Positions 24,645 to 34,134 are shown, counted from the first letter of the stretch. The stretch: 64,000 bases of DNA from Flavobacterium yafengii (GCF_030010375.1 NZ_JASCRY010000001.1:1550001-1614000); one strand, 5' to 3'. Notes: generated by a model not told the origin, from the sequence alone. Translations and numbers: made by a program.

Positions 24645-27380
24645 ATGAAAGACGAAGAAGACGATAACACAATCCCAGAAGGTCAGGACGAAGAAAATAA
24701 TTCAGAGGATCATTCTATTGATGAAAATCAAGAAGAGAATGATGCTGATGGAATTATTGAAGTAAACGCCAAATCTTTTGAAGGCCAGCATTTTTACGAT
24801 AATCAAGAAGACGGAAACGATACCATTACCAAAGTTACGGGAATGTACAAGGACTGGTTTCTGGATTATGCTTCGTATGTAATTTTGGAACGTGCCGTTC
24901 CGGCGATTGAAGATGGTTTTAAACCGGTACAACGTCGTATCATGCATTCTTTGAAAGAATTAGATGATGGTCGTTACAATAAAGTGGCCAATGTTGTAGG
25001 ACACACCATGCAGTATCATCCTCACGGAGATCAGAGTATTGGTGATGCGATGGTGCAAATTGGACAAAAAGAATTACTGATTGACTGTCAGGGAAACTGG
25101 GGAAATATCCTAACAGGTGATGGTGCTGCGGCTTCCCGTTACATTGAAGCGCGTTTGTCTAAATTTGCTTTGGAGGTTATTTATAGTCCAAAAATCACTG
25201 ATTGGGGCATTTCTTACGATGGACGAAGAGCAGAACCGAACAATCTTCCGGTGAAGTTTCCGTTGCTTTTGGCACAAGGAGCCGAAGGTATTGCGGTAGG
25301 TCTTTCCACGAAAGTGTTGCCTCATAATTTTAATGAATTAATCGATTCTTCGATAAAAATATTAAAGGGGAAACCTTTTACACTGTATCCGGATTTTATG
25401 ACGCAAGGTATTGCCGATGTGTCTAATTATAATGATGGATTGCGTGGCGGACGGGTTCGTGTTCGTGCCAAAATTGGTCAGCTTGACAAAAATACCTTGG
25501 TGATCACCCAAATTCCGTTTTCAACTAATACGACGACTTTGATTGACAGTATTTTGAAAGCGAATGATAAAGGGAAAATCAAAATCAAGAAAATTGAAGA
25601 CAATACCGCTGCTGAGGTCGAAATATTAATTCACCTTTTTCCTGGTGTTTCTCCAGATAAAACTATTGATGCATTGTTTGCTTTCACGGCTTGTGAAACT
25701 TCGGTAGCGCCATTGGGTTGTGTGATTGAAGATAATAAACCGTTGTTTATTGGGGTTTCTGCGATGTTGAAAATTTCAACGAACAGAACAGTCCAATTGC
25801 TGAAAAGCGAACTCGAAATTCAGTTGAGCGAATTGGAGGAACAATGGCATTTTCTTTCTTTGGAACGTATTTTTATCGAAAATAAAATCTATCGAGACAT
25901 TGAAGAAATGACGACTAGAGAAACGGTAATTAAGGCCGTTGATGATGGTTTGAAACCACACACGCAACACTTAAAACGCGCCGTTACCGAGGAAGATATT
26001 CTGCGTTTATTGGATATCCGAATCATGCGTATTTCTAAATTTGACAGTAACAAAGCACAGGACAAAATCGAATCGTTGGAAGGCGATATCGAACAAGTAA
26101 AACACAATTTAGAACATCTGATTGATTTTGCGATTGCCTATTTTACCAAATTAAAAGAGAAGTACGGAAAAGGACGTGAACGTCAAACGGAGCTTCGTAT
26201 TTTTGATGATATCGAAGCAACCAAAGTTGTTTTAAGAAATACTAAATTATACGTAAATAAAGAAGAAGGATTTGTAGGTACGAGCCTGAAAAAAGACGAA
26301 TACGTTACGGATTGTTCTGATATTGATGACGTAATTGTTTTTCTGCGTGATGGAAAAATGATGATTACCAAAGTGGATGCGAAAACCTTTGTGGGTAAAG
26401 ATATTATTCACATTGCTATTTTTGACAAAAGTGATAAGCGCACCATTTACAATATGATTTACCGTGATGGAAAATCTGGGCCTTCTTACATCAAACGATT
26501 CAATGTTTCAGGAGTTACCAGAGATAAAGCATACGATTTAACCAATGAAACTGCAGGTTCTCAAGTAGTATATTTCTCTTGTAATCCAAATGGAGAAGCA
26601 GAAGTAATTACGATATTATTGCGTCAGGTGGGAAGTGTCAAAAAACTGAAATTCGATATTGATTTTGCCAGTTTAGCTATAAAAGGAAGAGCTTCCAAAG
26701 GAAATTTGGTTACCAAGTATCCAATCAAAAAAATAGAACTGAAGGAGAAAGGAATTTCTACTTTATTGCCTAGGAAAGTTTGGTTTGACGATACCGTTCA
26801 ACGATTAAACGTTGATGCAAGAGGAGAATTATTAGGGGAGTTCAGGCCTAATGATAAAATTTTGGTCATATCGCAATCCGGAAAAATAAAAGTAATTACA
26901 CCAGAATTATCGACTCATTTTGATGAAGATATGGTGGTTTTGGAGAAATGGATTCCTAAGAAACCAATTTCGGCGATTTATTATGATGGAGAAAAAGAAC
27001 GTTGTTACATCAAACGTTTTTTAGTGGAAACAGAGAATAAAGAAGAAAGTTTTATCACGGAACATTCTAATTCACAATTAGAGATTGTATCAACGGATTA
27101 TCGCCCTGTGGCTGAATTAATTTTCACAAAAGTAAAAGGAGTTCAAAAAGAGGCAATGACGGTAGATATAGAATCATTTATTTCGGTAAAAGGATTTAAG
27201 GCTTTAGGAAATCAATTGACAACCGATAAGTTGAAACAAGTAAACCTACTGGAACCTTTACCGTATGAAATTCCTGTTGAGGTTATTCCTGAGGATTTAG
27301 AAGTAAAAGGAGAAACAGATGCTGATGATTCTGATATTCAATTGGAAGATGACGGTCAGATTACTTTGTCTTTAGAATAA
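24645..27380 (+). CDS. parC: DNA topoisomerase IV subunit A
   Basis: A 911-residue catalytic subunit. After an acidic, low-complexity N-terminus of about 60 residues come YASYVILERAVPAIEDGFKPVQRRIMHS, HPHGDQSIGDAMV and the catalytic tyrosine in AAASRYIEARL, then PILL-like lever regions and a coiled coil (about 400-510). The C-terminal third is a beta-pinwheel-like domain without a clear GyrA box, supporting a ParC assignment. With ParE it decatenates chromosomes. The acidic head is an addition relative to E. coli ParC. Confidence 0.94.
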   Translation: MKDEEDDNTIPEGQDEENNSEDHSIDENQEENDADGIIEVNAKSFEGQHFYDNQEDGNDTITKVTGMYKDWFLDYASYVILERAVPAIEDGFKPVQRRIMHSLKELDDGRYNKVANVVGHTMQYHPHGDQSIGDAMVQIGQKELLIDCQGNWGNILTGDGAAASRYIEARLSKFALEVIYSPKITDWGISYDGRRAEPNNLPVKFPLLLAQGAEGIAVGLSTKVLPHNFNELIDSSIKILKGKPFTLYPDFMTQGIADVSNYNDGLRGGRVRVRAKIGQLDKNTLVITQIPFSTNTTTLIDSILKANDKGKIKIKKIEDNTAAEVEILIHLFPGVSPDKTIDALFAFTACETSVAPLGCVIEDNKPLFIGVSAMLKISTNRTVQLLKSELEIQLSELEEQWHFLSLERIFIENKIYRDIEEMTTRETVIKAVDDGLKPHTQHLKRAVTEEDILRLLDIRIMRISKFDSNKAQDKIESLEGDIEQVKHNLEHLIDFAIAYFTKLKEKYGKGRERQTELRIFDDIEATKVVLRNTKLYVNKEEGFVGTSLKKDEYVTDCSDIDDVIVFLRDGKMMITKVDAKTFVGKDIIHIAIFDKSDKRTIYNMIYRDGKSGPSYIKRFNVSGVTRDKAYDLTNETAGSQVVYFSCNPNGEAEVITILLRQVGSVKKLKFDIDFASLAIKGRASKGNLVTKYPIKKIELKEKGISTLLPRKVWFDDTVQRLNVDARGELLGEFRPNDKILVISQSGKIKVITPELSTHFDEDMVVLEKWIPKKPISAIYYDGEKERCYIKRFLVETENKEESFITEHSNSQLEIVSTDYRPVAELIFTKVKGVQKEAMTVDIESFISVKGFKALGNQLTTDKLKQVNLLEPLPYEIPVEVIPEDLEVKGETDADDSDIQLEDDGQITLSLE

Positions 27381-27382
27381 TG

Positions 27383-27409
27383 AAAAGCTCCTGAACAGGG
27401 GCTTTTTTT
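27383..27409. terminator. Terminator after parC
   Basis: A 9-bp stem with one G-U pair (27383-27391 with 27398-27406), 6-nt loop and seven T. It lies between convergent parC and exonuclease genes. Confidence 0.75.
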
Positions 27410-27435
27410 ATGCGTTTTCACCAATTTTTCTACGC

Positions 27436-28098
27436 TTATTTAAACAATTGTCTTAGGGTAATTTCTTTTCTCTCTCTCAATTTATTTAGAATTTTCAAAA
27501 AGGCAATTGCAGTAATATAAGCATCTCCCATTGCGGTATGCCTGTCTTTTTTTGAAATATCAAATTTATCGGCAAGCTCGTCTAAACTATAATTTTCTTT
27601 ACGTTCCAATAAATTAGAAACCAATAACGTTTTTTTATACAAAACAGCCGTGTCTAAAGTCTTGTTTTTTAATTCTGGCAATCCGTTTCTTTCGAGTGCC
27701 TTATTAATCATGGTAATGTCAAATATGGTATGATGTGCAATGATGATAGAATCTCCTAAAAAATCTAAAAACTGTTGTAAGGCTTCTAATTCTGTGGGGC
27801 GGTCTATTACAAATTCTTTCAGAATTCCATGAATTTTTGCAGTTGCCTGATTGTAATGTTCTTGTTGAATAAAAACTTCAAAACTTCCATTAATAGGAAT
27901 CGTATTGTTTTGAAGAACAATAGCGCCAATGCAAAGTATCCTGTCAGTTGTATAATCAAATCCGGTGGTTTCTGTGTCCAATACAACAAAACGTACCGCA
28001 TCAATATCGTTTGATAGCTCCTCATCTGATGATTTTTCGGATTTCCCCAATAAATCAAATAAAATAGTTTTACTTTTTTCTATAAAATTTATCATCAT
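27436..28098 (-). CDS. DnaQ-like 3'-5' exonuclease
   Basis: A 220-residue DEDDh exonuclease of the DNA polymerase III epsilon type. Exo I is VVLDTETTGFDYTTDRIL, Exo II lies in IIAHHTIFDITMINKAL and Exo III in DRHTAMGDAYITAIAFL, with the catalytic histidine. It may proofread or process DNA or RNA ends; a dedicated epsilon role is not certain because flavobacteria often have several. Its ATG overlaps the stop of the preceding cNMP/CBS/DUF294 gene by 4 bases (ATGA), a translational coupling, and this gene pair is common in Bacteroidota. Confidence 0.9.
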   Translation of the reverse strand: MMINFIEKSKTILFDLLGKSEKSSDEELSNDIDAVRFVVLDTETTGFDYTTDRILCIGAIVLQNNTIPINGSFEVFIQQEHYNQATAKIHGILKEFVIDRPTELEALQQFLDFLGDSIIIAHHTIFDITMINKALERNGLPELKNKTLDTAVLYKKTLLVSNLLERKENYSLDELADKFDISKKDRHTAMGDAYITAIAFLKILNKLRERKEITLRQLFK

Positions 28099-30014
28099 AA
28101 TATATTTGAAGGATTAAATCGGATGGTAATGACTTCTTGGAGTTCCTTAATGGTTTTGAATGTTCGCTTTAGCTTAATTTTTTCTAATTTAGATAACGCT
28201 TCGAGAGCAATAAACTGTCCGGAATCATTATGCAAAAGTCCTTGTTTTGTTCTGAATTTTAATAATGCTTTATACGAATACGAACAAGCTAAATACAATT
28301 CTTTATTGTTGGGTTCTAATTCTGCCAATTTTTCAAAACGTTCGGGAGTATTGCTGATTGATTTTACGGAATGAGATAGAATTAAAACCCTTGCAGCATC
28401 TGTTAGTGGCATTAAAGCGCGTCTTTTTATATCGAAAAAATCTTTGTGGGCGCCATCTTGTTCTACTAAAAATTGTCTAAAGAACCCTGTTGGAGAAGGA
28501 CTTTGTAGCGCGCCACTTACCAAGTGAATATAAAAAACAGGATTTGCTTTTATGTTTTCAAAAATAAATTCAGAAAGCTTGTTTACCAGTTCGCTGTCTC
28601 CGTAAGACAGGCTGTAATCAAAAAATATAAAGGACAACAAGACTTCATTTTTCCCGGGGTTCGTAATCCAATGATAAACCAGACTTTCCCATTCGCCAAG
28701 ACTTAAGCACCACTTTGGGTTAGAAGCCATCATTTCTGCCGGACAGTATTCATAGCCAATTTCAAAAAGTCCTTTGTTGACATGTGTGGCGAATTCTAAA
28801 AAATAGTTTTTGGTCTTTTCTTTTAATTCTTCGGGTACATCCTCATAGACTAAAGCATTGTCTTGGTCAGTATGCAGTAACTGTTCACTTCTTCCTTGAC
28901 TTCCCAACGCCAACCATCCAAATTTTACTGGAGGAGGCGTTTTCATTTTCTTCAAGGCGATTTCAATAACTTGCTTGATACAGGCATCATTTAATTCTGT
29001 AATTATTTTAGAAGTCAGTGTCATCGGAATATTTTGGTCTAAATATCCTTGCAACAATTGCATTATACTGGCGCGTATTGGTTTTATCTGTTTGGCTTTT
29101 TTAGCTCTTTTTACTGCTTTTATCAATACTGCTGGATTATTGCCAAGTTCTACCATAACATCATGTTTGGATAGAATTCCAACAGCTTTGGAGTTTGGCG
29201 TGCCATCTTTCGTAAGGCATAAATGGCTGATATTGCTTTTCATCATGGCCATTTGAGCTTGAGTAACCGTCATTTTCTTTGGATACGTAATAACAGGAGT
29301 TGTCATTATTGTTACCGCAGTTGTTGTGATGGGAAATTCTCCAGTCACAATTTTGTTCCTTAAATCTTTATCTGTAATGATGCCAATGGGGAGCGAATCT
29401 TCGACTACAAGAATTGCACCCACATTTTTTTTGGTCATGGTCTCCGCAATATTTTTTACAATAGTGTTTGAATAACAGGTGATTAGTTTTTTAGAATATT
29501 TTACAGGTTGTAAGTCTAATAATTTTCTACCCGTGTCCAGACCTTCCAGATCTATTGTTTCGCCATATAGTTTTCCGCTGTGACTTTTGGAATAAGGATT
29601 GTGCGTATTAGAAGCAAAGCTTTCGATTAAAAAATTTCCCACAGCCCTGTTTTCTAATGCATAAGGTTTGAAAATTGCGATTGGAATCGCATAAAGAATA
29701 CTTTCTTCATGGGTTCTGGCTTCCATTTTATAGTTTTCATTGGCTATAAGTGGTCTCAACCCAAAAATATCTCCTTCATCACACATATCCAAAATATCGT
29801 TCTCCAGATTTGTTCTAAGTGCCACTGCTCCTTTATGTACAACATAAAAACAAGAGTGTGTTTCTTCGTTTTCGGCAAAGATAACACTGTCCTTTTCTCT
29901 ATAAATAATGGAGATTTGTTCAGAAATCACTTCGATGTCTTTTTGATTTAAAAAGGAAAAAGGAGGGAAGTTTTTTAAAAAGTCAGCAACTCTATGGGAG
30001 ATAGTATTTTTCAT
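28095..30014 (-). CDS. cNMP-binding/CBS/DUF294 nucleotidyltransferase-like protein
   Basis: A 639-residue cytoplasmic protein with four parts: a cyclic-nucleotide-binding-like domain (about 10-125, with HKGAVALRTN and EGDIFGLRPLI), two CBS domains (about 160-300, with VVEDSLPIGIITDKDLR and GILSKHDVMVEL), a DUF294 putative nucleotidyltransferase (GSQGRSEQLLHTDQDNAL, where GS and DxD fit the family) and a helical C-terminal substrate domain. Such proteins are thought to sense adenylates or cyclic nucleotides and modify a partner. It overlaps and precedes the exonuclease gene, suggesting linked roles. Confidence 0.9.
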   Translation of the reverse strand: MKNTISHRVADFLKNFPPFSFLNQKDIEVISEQISIIYREKDSVIFAENEETHSCFYVVHKGAVALRTNLENDILDMCDEGDIFGLRPLIANENYKMEARTHEESILYAIPIAIFKPYALENRAVGNFLIESFASNTHNPYSKSHSGKLYGETIDLEGLDTGRKLLDLQPVKYSKKLITCYSNTIVKNIAETMTKKNVGAILVVEDSLPIGIITDKDLRNKIVTGEFPITTTAVTIMTTPVITYPKKMTVTQAQMAMMKSNISHLCLTKDGTPNSKAVGILSKHDVMVELGNNPAVLIKAVKRAKKAKQIKPIRASIMQLLQGYLDQNIPMTLTSKIITELNDACIKQVIEIALKKMKTPPPVKFGWLALGSQGRSEQLLHTDQDNALVYEDVPEELKEKTKNYFLEFATHVNKGLFEIGYEYCPAEMMASNPKWCLSLGEWESLVYHWITNPGKNEVLLSFIFFDYSLSYGDSELVNKLSEFIFENIKANPVFYIHLVSGALQSPSPTGFFRQFLVEQDGAHKDFFDIKRRALMPLTDAARVLILSHSVKSISNTPERFEKLAELEPNNKELYLACSYSYKALLKFRTKQGLLHNDSGQFIALEALSKLEKIKLKRTFKTIKELQEVITIRFNPSNIL

Positions 30015-30062
30015 GGTGCTTATTTGTGTCTAAGGTAATTTATAAAAAATAAAATAAAAAGA

Positions 30063-30087
30063 AAAAAGACCAAATTTGGGTCTTTTT
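30063..30087 (-). terminator. Second (tandem) terminator after terC
   Basis: Arms 30063-30071 and 30079-30087 form a 9-bp stem with a 7-nt loop; it stands behind the hairpin at 30131-30158 and ahead of the next gene on the same strand. Confidence 0.6.
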
Positions 30088-30130
30088 AGCGTTTCCCTAT
30101 TTAAGGAGGAATATATTTTCAGAATAAAAA

Positions 30131-30158
30131 AAAAGCTCCCGAAAAGGAGCCTTCTTTA
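30131..30158 (-). terminator. Terminator after terC
   Basis: A short GC stem (30135-30139 with 30146-30150) followed by nine T on the minus strand, 17-25 bases after the terC stop. Confidence 0.65.
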
Positions 30159-30174
30159 TCAAAAAATAGTTTGA

Positions 30175-30945
30175 TTATTTATTTTTCTTCATTTTCATAT
30201 TCAGCACTTCAACTAATAATGAGAAAGATATGGCAAAATACAAGTATCCTTTTGGTACTGGAGTAACGTGATTTCCAAAGATTAAAGCATTCGATAAATG
30301 CGCACTTTCGGTAAGTAGCATCATTCCAATTAATATCAAGAAAGATAATCCAAGTATTTGAATAGAAGGATGTTTGTTGACAAAATTTCCAACAGGAACA
30401 GCAAATTGCATCATAATTAATACGGAAATAACTACTGCAGTTATCATAATATACAAAGCACCTTCAACTCCGTTTGTCATACCTACCGCGGTAAGAATAC
30501 TATCGAAAGAGAAAACTAAATCAATCATGATAATTTGAAAAAGCACGTTCTGGAAGGATTTTGTGGCAGCTTTTCCTATTTCTTTTTCTTCATGACCTTT
30601 CTCGTCTACTTTTTCACGAATTTCATTGGTACTCTTATAAATCAAGAATAATCCTCCGCCTAGTAAAATAAGACTTTGACCAGTAATTCCTGCTGAAAAC
30701 CAACTGAAATCTATATGAAACCACGGTTCTTTCATTTGAATCAATAAGTTGATACCAAACAAAAGCGCAATTCTCATGAACATGGCAAGGAACATTCCTA
30801 TTTTTGTAGCTCTCTTACGTTGTTCAGGAGGTAATTTTCCTGTAGCAATTGATATGAAAATAATGTTGTCGATTCCTAATACAATTTCCAAAAAAGTCAA
30901 TGTTAAAAGGGCAATCCAAGCATCCGGATTTAAAAATACTTCCAT
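30175..30945 (-). CDS. TerC family integral membrane protein
   Basis: A 256-residue protein with about seven membrane segments. The start LTLLTFLEIVLGIDNIIFISI-like region and the later MIDLVFSFDSILTAVGM carry the conserved acidic residues (LGIDN and FSFDS) typical of TerC/Alx proteins. Family members move metal ions such as Mn2+ and may metalate exported proteins; the tellurite link in the name comes from plasmid operons. It has its own tandem terminators and lies after the small lipoprotein gene (42-base gap). Confidence 0.9.
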   Translation of the reverse strand: MEVFLNPDAWIALLTLTFLEIVLGIDNIIFISIATGKLPPEQRKRATKIGMFLAMFMRIALLFGINLLIQMKEPWFHIDFSWFSAGITGQSLILLGGGLFLIYKSTNEIREKVDEKGHEEKEIGKAATKSFQNVLFQIIMIDLVFSFDSILTAVGMTNGVEGALYIMITAVVISVLIMMQFAVPVGNFVNKHPSIQILGLSFLILIGMMLLTESAHLSNALIFGNHVTPVPKGYLYFAISFSLLVEVLNMKMKKNK

Positions 30946-30987
30946 GTTTGTTTCGTTATTATTTGTAATTATTTTGATTTTATATGC

Positions 30988-31362
30988 TTAATCGGAAATC
31001 TTAGTAACGGTTCCTCTTTGTTTTTCATCCACACCAACCATTCCAAATTCAAAGGTATAGGAATTTTTTGTGGTTGTCAAAATTTTCATACCAATAGCCT
31101 TTTCCTCAGCCATATTTTTTGGATGCAATTTCAGCAATACATATTCACAATCGTTTACCCATCGTATCGAAGCGGTATCAGTCTTTCCTTCAAAAGTTTC
31201 TATTTCGATACTGTCATTACGCTCAAAAATAGCCGTTTTCTTTACGCCGTCAACTTCATATTCAAACTTGAATTTTCCAGTTTTAAAATCCTTACAATTG
31301 CGCTCCGCATCATAGCAAGAGATTAGTAGCAATAGTGGGAGGAGTAATAATATTTTTTTCAT
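30988..31362 (-). CDS. Small lipoprotein of unknown function
   Basis: A 124-residue lipoprotein: signal MKKILLLLPLLLLISC with a lipobox Cys16, then a beta-rich domain (TGKFKFEYEVDGVKKTAIFER ... WVNDCEYVLLKL) with two cysteines in NCKDF and NDCEY that could pair. Flavobacterial homologues are sometimes mislabelled topoisomerase IV; nothing here supports that. It is the fifth gene of the murQ-led run (21 bases after the pentapeptide gene). Confidence 0.7.
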   Translation of the reverse strand: MKKILLLLPLLLLISCYDAERNCKDFKTGKFKFEYEVDGVKKTAIFERNDSIEIETFEGKTDTASIRWVNDCEYVLLKLHPKNMAEEKAIGMKILTTTKNSYTFEFGMVGVDEKQRGTVTKISD

Positions 31363-31383
31363 CTCAGTATATTTATTTTTTAA

Positions 31384-31956
31384 CTATTGTATTTTGATAT
31401 CGTATTTGTCCAGAAGCCCAATGATTCCTTGTGTAGAAAACTTGGCTTTTTTCATGGGATTGAATTCGGGATCAATTTTAAAATCAGTTGCTTTTGAAAA
31501 ATCGGCTCCGGCTAATTGCGTATTGTTAAAAATAGCACCGTCTAAATTACTGTTGTCAAAAACGGAACTCGTAAGATTGGTACCAACAAAACTTACCTCT
31601 CTTAGCGAACAGGAATTGAATTTCGTCTTTGGCATTTTTTTATTGGCAAACGAGGAATAATCCAAAACACATTCCTGGAAATTGACATTAAACAAAAAAT
31701 CATCGCATTCCTCAAATTGAATGCCCAGTAATTTACAGTTTTTGAATTGTATGCCTTTCAAGCTTGTTCCTGATAATTTGGTCATAGCCAAATTGCAATC
31801 AATGAACTCGCAGTCCATGAAGCTACTATAGGAGAAGTCACTATTTGATAAATCACAATTTTTAAAAACGCAATCCTCAAATTCTCGGTTGTTTACTTTT
31901 TTATCGACGTAAACGATTTTTTCAAATGTTTTTTGAACGTGAATTAGATTTTCCAT
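31384..31956 (-). CDS. Pentapeptide repeat protein
   Basis: A 190-residue protein made of A(D/N)Lxx-type pentapeptides over about residues 20-170, for example FEDCVFKNCDLSNSDFSYSS, FKNCKLLGIQFEECDD, CSLREVSFVGTNLTSSVFDN and NLDGAIFNNTQLAGADFSKA. These form a right-handed quadrilateral beta-helix; some (Qnr, MfpA) mimic DNA and protect gyrase, but most have unknown roles. Its ATG shares one base with the DUF6095 stop, so translation is coupled. Confidence 0.88.
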   Translation of the reverse strand: MENLIHVQKTFEKIVYVDKKVNNREFEDCVFKNCDLSNSDFSYSSFMDCEFIDCNLAMTKLSGTSLKGIQFKNCKLLGIQFEECDDFLFNVNFQECVLDYSSFANKKMPKTKFNSCSLREVSFVGTNLTSSVFDNSNLDGAIFNNTQLAGADFSKATDFKIDPEFNPMKKAKFSTQGIIGLLDKYDIKIQ

Positions 31957-32177
31957 TAGTCGTTAAATAAGCTTTTCATAATTATTTTTAATCCCAAATA
32001 CATCAAAAACATTGCGGCAATACAAGCAATTATCCCTATTGCTAAAACCAAATAATGCCACACATTTTGCTTATTCATAAAGGCATTATAAATCACGGCT
32101 GGTCCCAAGAATAGCAAAGGTAAAGCGCCTGCTAAATATTTAATTCCTTTAGATAATAGTTCTTTGTTCGTTGCCAT
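31956..32177 (-). CDS. DUF6095-like small membrane protein
   Basis: A 73-residue protein with two membrane segments (about 11-31 and 40-62) and the family-like LSKGIKYLAGALPLLFLGPAV start. It resembles DUF6095 proteins of Bacteroidota. It sits between the Dabb gene (10-base gap) and the pentapeptide gene (1-base overlap) in one probable operon. Function unknown. Confidence 0.75.
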   Translation of the reverse strand: MATNKELLSKGIKYLAGALPLLFLGPAVIYNAFMNKQNVWHYLVLAIGIIACIAAMFLMYLGLKIIMKSLFND

Positions 32178-32187
32178 AATTTAATAA

Positions 32188-32490
32188 TTAAAATTCATAA
32201 TCCACACAATATCTCAAATCTCTAATTTTACCTATCCATTCAGCAACAACATTATGTGTTGGATGATTTTGGTATTTATCTAATGTTTCAAACGAATCAA
32301 AATAGGAGTGTAGAACGGTATCAAAGTTTGAATATTCACTTTCAATATTTAATCCTACCCGTATTTCAATTATTTCAGGAATATCCTTTTTTAAACCTTC
32401 AAGCCTCTCTTTTAGGATAATTGCATTTTCGGCTTTGCTTTTGCCTTCTGCAAAATCTTTTAATTTCCACATTACGATATGGTGAATCAT
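32188..32490 (-). CDS. Dabb (stress-responsive A/B barrel) family protein
   Basis: A 100-residue dimeric ferredoxin-like barrel protein: start MIHHIVMWKLKD, central LKKDIPEIIEIRVGLN, then DTVLHSYFDSFETLDKYQNHPTH. The pattern fits the Dabb family, known from plant boiling-stable proteins and bacterial stress-linked proteins and from some polyketide cyclases. No catalytic residue can be assigned. Six bases after murQ. Confidence 0.88.
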   Translation of the reverse strand: MIHHIVMWKLKDFAEGKSKAENAIILKERLEGLKKDIPEIIEIRVGLNIESEYSNFDTVLHSYFDSFETLDKYQNHPTHNVVAEWIGKIRDLRYCVDYEF

Positions 32491-32496
32491 TGTTGT

Positions 32497-33309
32497 TTAC
32501 TTTTTAAAATTATCAACAGCTTTCCTTACACTTCCATGTTTTTTTAATAATTCAGCACCTTCTTCATAGGAAACGGGAATTTCTCCCATAATCATTTTCA
32601 CACCGCGATCGACCAGTTTGCTGTTGCTCAATTGCATATCAACCATTTTGTTGCCTTTCACTTTTCCCAGTTGAATCATAGTTGCGGTAGTAATCATATT
32701 CAGTACCAGTTTCTGGGCTGTTCCGGCTTTCATTCTAGAGCTTCCAGTTACAAATTCCGGTCCTACAACTACATCAATAGGGAATTTTGCTGTTTGCGAA
32801 AGCGGACTTCCTGCATTACAAGAAATACTTCCTGTGGTTATATTGTTCTCGTTGCAAGTTTGTAATCCTCCAATAACATAAGGTGTTGTTCCCGAAGCGG
32901 CTATTCCTACCACGACATCATTTTCATTTACATCAAAAGCTTTCAAGTCAATCCAGGCTTGTGTTGCGTTGTCTTCGGCATTTTCTACTGCTCTGCGGAT
33001 TGCGGTGTCGCCTCCGGCAATTATCCCAATTACCAAATCGAAAGGAACGCCAAAGGTTGGCGGACATTCCGAAGCATCAAGAATTCCCAAACGTCCGGAA
33101 GTTCCAGCGCCAATATAGAATAATCTACCTCCGAGTTTCATTTTGGCAACGATTTCAGTCACTAAATTTTCTATTTGGGGTAGCGCTTTTTCTACGGCAA
33201 GCGGAACTGTTTTATCTTCTTGATTGATATTGGAAAGCAATTCTTGAACCGACATTTTTTCTAAATGTTCGTATTTTGAGGATTGTTCGGTGGTTTTAGT
33301 AAATTCCAT
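32497..33309 (-). CDS. murQ: N-acetylmuramic acid 6-phosphate etherase
   Basis: A 270-residue SIS-domain enzyme of peptidoglycan recycling that cleaves the lactyl ether of MurNAc-6-P to give GlcNAc-6-P. I chose the ATG at 33309 (MEFTKTTEQSSKYEHLEKMS), which begins with the conserved TEQ...LE segment, not 33333. Also visible: GRLFYIGAGTSGRLGILDASECPPTFG, IIAGGDTAIRRAVE, VVVGIAASGTTPYVIGGL and TGSSRMKAGTAQK. It heads the operon with Dabb, DUF6095, pentapeptide and lipoprotein genes; a repeat element lies just upstream. Confidence 0.94.
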   Translation of the reverse strand: MEFTKTTEQSSKYEHLEKMSVQELLSNINQEDKTVPLAVEKALPQIENLVTEIVAKMKLGGRLFYIGAGTSGRLGILDASECPPTFGVPFDLVIGIIAGGDTAIRRAVENAEDNATQAWIDLKAFDVNENDVVVGIAASGTTPYVIGGLQTCNENNITTGSISCNAGSPLSQTAKFPIDVVVGPEFVTGSSRMKAGTAQKLVLNMITTATMIQLGKVKGNKMVDMQLSNSKLVDRGVKMIMGEIPVSYEEGAELLKKHGSVRKAVDNFKK

Positions 33310-33365
33310 AGTTATGTTTTTTTGAAGGGACAATTTACAAGTTGTCCTAACTACAATGTTTTCTT

Positions 33366-33453
33366 GCGTGAGGGATAATAGCGGAAATCCTTTTTATTTT
33401 TTCTTTAAAAATAAAAAGATTACAGCGAATAGCCCGACCCTTGTGGTCACGCC
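33366..33453. repeat. Intergenic palindromic element (copy B, different family)
   Basis: Outer inverted arms GCGTGA (33366-33371) and TCACGC (33447-33452) enclose AGCGGAA and CAGCGAATAGCCCGACCC segments and a central AT hairpin (33388-33403 with 33407-33421, about 15 bp with one bulge). It is more GC-rich than its surroundings and lies between the ZIP gene and murQ. I recall the same kind of CGACCCTTGTGGTCACGCCC segment as a common flavobacterial intergenic repeat. Confidence 0.65.
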
Positions 33454-33465
33454 CAAATTGTGAAA

Positions 33466-34134
33466 TTATATAAAATACGCCAAGGCAATTCCTATCACAA
33501 TCATCGAAACTTTGGCAATGTTGAACTTGTGTCCTTCGCTGCTTTCGAAAATAATGGTAGATGAAATATGAAATAATATTCCTATTACTATAGCTGTGAT
33601 TTCAGTATAATACACGTTTAATATTGGCAAATAATCAGATAAGATGGTTCCCAGCGGTGTCATAACGGCAAAGGTAATCATAAAGAAAAAAATTGCTTTT
33701 TTATTCAGACTTGCATTGATGAAAAAAGTAGTCAGAATAATGGCAATAGGCAAATGGTGGATGGCAATTCCTATGGCTAAATCATGATGATGGCTTACGG
33801 GGAATCCTTCTAAAAACGCATGTATACAAAGACTGATGAATAATAGCCACGGGATTTGGGTCATTATTTCATGTCCGTGAACGTGACCGTGTTCAGCTCC
33901 TTTTGAGAAAAATTCCAATATAATTTGGAATAATATTCCCAGCATGATAAAAAGTCCAATGTTTGGGTTTGCACTTTCGTAAATTTCCGGTAATAAATGC
34001 ATCACCGTTAATGAAAGTAAAAAAGAGCCACTGAAAGCCAATAGCAATTTTAGGTTAGTTTTGTTCTTTGGTCGTATAATCAATGCGACGATATATCCTA
34101 AGATTACGGAAAGTAAAGGTAAAAGGTAATTCAT
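33466..34134 (-). CDS. ZIP family metal transporter
   Basis: A 222-residue membrane protein with about seven to eight segments and a histidine-rich loop (EHGHVHGHEIM, about 82-92). The metal-binding helices are visible as LLFISLCIHAFLEGFPVSHHHD and AIHHLPIAIIL. ZIP proteins import zinc, iron or manganese into the cytosol. Its ATG overlaps the stop of the methyltransferase upstream by one base. Confidence 0.9.
   Translation of the reverse strand: MNYLLPLLSVILGYIVALIIRPKNKTNLKLLLAFSGSFLLSLTVMHLLPEIYESANPNIGLFIMLGILFQIILEFFSKGAEHGHVHGHEIMTQIPWLLFISLCIHAFLEGFPVSHHHDLAIGIAIHHLPIAIILTTFFINASLNKKAIFFFMITFAVMTPLGTILSDYLPILNVYYTEITAIVIGILFHISSTIIFESSEGHKFNIAKVSMIVIGIALAYFI

Noticed and set aside
30988..31362. 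Topoisomerase IV label for the small lipoprotein
   Set aside because: It has a lipoprotein signal and only 124 residues; the real parC and parE are at 22.5-27.4 kb.
32883..33227. 114-residue Arg/Leu-rich plus-strand ORF
   Set aside because: Antisense shadow of murQ.
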